64,000 nt of DNA from Congeria kusceri (Eukaryota; Mollusca; Bivalvia; Myida; Dreissenidae): contig CM051029.1 of the NCBI GenBank assembly GCA_027627225.1, positions 3,329,904 through 3,393,903 on the forward strand. Reading direction: 5' to 3'. Position numbers and translations under genes: made by a program. The notes beneath the pieces were generated by a model. It made no database searches. It was not told the DNA's origin and saw nothing but the letters and a program-made list of their open reading frames with translations. Positions 61,094 to 64,000 of this stretch are shown piece after piece (position 1 is the first letter of the stretch; every line of letters begins with the position of its first letter).

Positions 61094-61290
61094 CATGATG
61101 ATGATGATGGTGGTGATGATAAAAATGACAATGATGATTGTTATTATGATGATGATCTTGATGATGATGATCATAGTCGTGATGATGATGACGATGATGC
61201 TCATGATGATGATGAAGATGATGATAATGATGATGATGATGATGATGATAATGATGATGATGATGATTACGACCATGACGAAGATGATAA
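61094..61290. repeat. (GAT)n trinucleotide microsatellite
   Basis: Imperfect GAT/ATG repeat immediately upstream of the TM exon of copy 3. It generates ORFs of pure Asp, Met or Ile in different frames, which are artefacts. Confidence 0.92.
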
Positions 61291-61311
61291 TAAGATTTTT
61301 AATCATGACAG

Positions 61312-64000
61312 GTGAAGCGTCCTCTGGAAAAAATAGCGGCTGCAGTTGGAGGAGCTATAGGTGGAATAGATTTTTAACAATACTGGTTGTTGGTGAGCTG
61401 CGCAAGATGAAAAGAAAACCACCAAGTTAAGTTAAATAACTCTCGGTCTTTCTATGACAGTATTACACTATCATTCCTGCTGTTGTAATTCGAGATGGTT
61501 AAAAATTCATGTTGCTTATTAAAATTAAATTGTTGTTTTTGTATCATTTCTACAAATGGTGTGTGTGGTACTTTGTGTTGACCTTCTAATATGATAGACT
61601 TATCGATAGGAAATCAACGTAATAACTAAAGCGATGTTAACAGAAACTCTTCCGTGGAAATACATGAACATCCGGAAAGTACATTAATAACTGGAAATAA
61701 ATGCGTATGATTGTATGATTTTATTTTATATTACGTAATGTGTAAGAACATTTTCAATAATTATTTCCAAATAAAATAACACGTGTAAGCAGTATATTAA
61801 ACGTGGTTGTTTTTTATGGATCAATACACATAATTACAGGTAAAATGAATATGTACATAACTGTTCAGTACATGTATTAAAACTATTGACGGTCAGGTTA
61901 TGTTCGTTCCTGCATCGTAAAGATATACAAACGCACGTTTTCTTCTTTTATATGTCAGAACAACGTCAAGACGTTATTCAATACGAAGACACTCTAGGGC
62001 AACGGTAAGTAAATGTAAAAGATTACGTATCCTTGTGTGTAATCACATGTATGAAAACGTTGTCTAAACGTTCGGTGTGCCTACATGTATTATGCCTTTA
62101 ACATTCTAAGATATAATGTCGAATGTATGACTGCTTTGTATGATTGCATCTTAAACGTATAAAGTCATGGTTTTTAAAAAAGGAGGAAGACTAAGACGAA
62201 ATTTGAGATTCCTATATGATAACAACGTTTTAGAAATTGTTGATAAATTTACATATTTGGGGTTTGTCTTTTCCTCAGGGGGCTCATTTTCCAAAACTTT
62301 TGATAGTCTGTGTGGACAATCTTTGAAAGCTATTTTTAAATTAAGACAATATTTGTCGAAATTTTATAACATCACAATACAACACAGGTTAGAAATGCTT
62401 GATAAATTAATTTATCCTGTTTTAAGTTATGGCTCCGAAATATGGGGATTACAGAGCAATATAAAGATAGAGCGAATACATTTAAATTGTTGCAAAGAAT
62501 TATTAGGAGTCCGAAGGCAAACACAGAATAATTTTATATATGGAGAACTCGGTAGAACATCCTTATCTGTCAGACATAGCATTAATGTAATTAGATATTG
62601 GTTAAAGATAGTAAACACACGTGATATAAAATATGTAAAGCTTGTTTATGATATTATGTCCCGAGAATTAGAAACATACCCCAATAACAGATCTTGGGTC
62701 TACATGGTTAAAAGCCTATTAGGTAATTGTGGTTTTAACGATGTGTGGCTGAATCAAGGGGTAGGGGATGTAGACATATTTTTGAAAATTTTTAAAATAA
62801 GAGTTACAGATATGTTTATACAAAATTGGAAAACCGAATTGAGTGAATCAACTAGAGCAAAAACATACATATTAATATCCGATTTTAAATTTCAATTCTA
62901 TTTAAGTGATGTAAATATTCTAAAGTATAGAATGGCACTCTCTAGATTAAGAGTCTCTGCACATAGACTTAAAGTTGAAACGGGTAGATGGAAAAAACCA
63001 ATAACTATTCCTTATGAAGAAAGAAAATGTCCTTTATGCAATGTTTTAGAAGATGAATACCACTTTGTTATGGAATGCACATTATATACTGATGTAAGAA
63101 AAACTTACTTAAAACCATTTTATTACGTAAGACCAAATATGTTAAAGACCTCTCAAAATAGTAATATTGTTAAAAATTTAGCTATGTTTATTTATAAAGC
63201 ATGGGAAATAAGAAATACTTATAATACATATTACTATTAGGATAGGATATTTGGTATATATTTATGCATATGTATGTATACAAATACATACCACCTCTCG
63301 CTGTATATTGTCTTATCTAAAATCCCCAATATTTTAAAATGTACCGATTTAATTTTGATGTTTATCCTTTGAATGACCAGTGACTTTGTTTTATGTATAT
63401 TGTATTGACATTTCATGTATACTCATGGGCTTATTGCCTACTGTATTATCTAATAAACTAAACACTATAAAACGCTTTTAACAAAGAACAAACTGATAAA
63501 TGCATGTTCTTGTAATTGATTTTCGTTTACTATTTGGTTATATTGAATTTCACAGGAGATCTGAAGATACATTACATACAAACGCGAGTTATGAAATATG
63601 CAGATTCGATAACATCCCGTCGTTCTTTTAAGTTTAACATAAATATTCTGTTTGTAATTTAAGATTTGCAGACAAACAGAACATATCAATGCATTTGAAA
63701 CAAACAAACCAACAAACGTTGTTGACCTTTCTACAAACAGTCAATATTAATGATCATCATTTAAGGTCCTTGCGACTTAAAGTCATGCTGTTCAGTACGG
63801 CATTGTGTAGAAATGTCAACTGACAAGGGATTCTATACTAGAATATTATCGCAGTAGTATGTTTAATACTTTACGATTGCGTGCTTTTGAATAAACTCCC
63901 GTCCATTTCTGTAACTCGGATATAAAGAGATGCAACATTTGTTTCCAGATTCCAGCCCAGAAAATAAATACAAAGCTCTTGGAGAAGAAATTTTCTTGAG
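61312..64000 (+). pseudogene. Receptor copy 3: TM and tail exons only, runs off the window
   Basis: Exons: TM 61312-61425, tail A 61959-62004 (QYEDT), tail B 63556-63608 (NASYEICRF), ITAM exon from 63949 (KYKALGEE, cut by the window end). They are closest to receptor 2. The TM exon is broken: one extra A in the AAAAAA run and about 5 extra bases creating TAA. The donor after tail B reads ATAACA instead of GTAA. No FN3 or Ig exon precedes it; a microsatellite and mobile elements do. A LINE sits in its A-B intron. Probably a partial duplicate of receptor 2. Confidence 0.7.
62157..63470 (+). mobile_element. 5'-truncated LINE with intact C-terminal ORF
   Basis: ORF 62167-63240 (357 codons) starts within the element at KVMVFKKGGRLRRN and runs through FTYLGFVFSSGGSF, YPVLSYGSEIWG, LRVSAHRLKVETGRW and a CxxC-H-C knuckle (CPLCNVLEDEYHFVMEC). 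This is the C-terminal part of a non-LTR retrotransposon ORF2, after the RT palm. The catalytic RT and endonuclease are missing, so it is a dead 5' truncation, yet the frame is unbroken, which suggests a recent insertion. A ~230 bp 3' tail follows. The flanking intron resembles that of receptor 2 on both sides. Confidence 0.8.

Noticed and set aside
61013..61430. Overlapping ORFs of poly-Met, poly-Asp and poly-Ile
   Set aside because: Readings of the GAT microsatellite in different frames and strands.
1..64000. tRNA, rRNA, CRISPR or operon-like features
   Set aside because: No B-box-like GGTTCGAATCC, cloverleaf, regularly spaced short repeat-spacer array or ribosome-binding pattern was found; the sequence is eukaryotic in style.

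Overview
The window looks like an AT-rich invertebrate genome, most probably a bivalve mollusc. It has short phase-1 exons separated by introns, degenerate ~160 bp tandem repeats and interspersed repeats of a kind I associate with bivalves, and a mixture of BEL/Pao, Penelope-like, LINE and Harbinger elements. There is no prokaryotic gene organisation. Species and taxon are inferences from sequence style, not from a database match.

The main theme is a small family of cell-surface receptors on the + strand. Receptor 1 (1-5875, 5' end outside the window) and receptor 2 (50550-58211) share one plan: a series of Ig domains, one per phase-1 exon, then a membrane-proximal Ig-like domain, one fibronectin type III domain, a single transmembrane exon, two short tail exons each with one tyrosine, and a last exon with paired tyrosines that fit the ITAM consensus (YxxL-x7-YxxL). 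A headless third copy (61312-64000, running off the window) and a fossil tail (15428-17814) belong to the same family. Both long copies carry stops or frameshifts in some exons, so this stretch may be largely a pseudogene cluster, or the lesions may be alleles, assembly errors or skipped exons.

Between the receptors lies a decayed receptor-type protein tyrosine phosphatase (22452-26099). Its first catalytic domain keeps the WPD loop and the CSAGVGRTG active site, and a partial second domain follows. The 3' part of that phosphatase, with a tandem-repeat array and flanking DNA, is present twice as a direct ~4.8 kb duplication (9439-14231 and 25462-37229). A degenerate 7 kb BEL/Pao retrotransposon (26564-33613, coding on the - strand) has since split the second copy.

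The stretch 37230-50549 is gene-poor. It holds a complete-length but decayed Harbinger transposon (40550-47607) with a HARBI1-like transposase on + and a Myb/SANT-like gene on -, a ~630 bp element with inverted ends (47857-48485), a 27 bp minisatellite and microsatellites. The right end (59740-63470) holds a Penelope-like reverse transcriptase fragment and a 5'-truncated LINE with an intact 357-codon ORF inside an intron of receptor copy 3.
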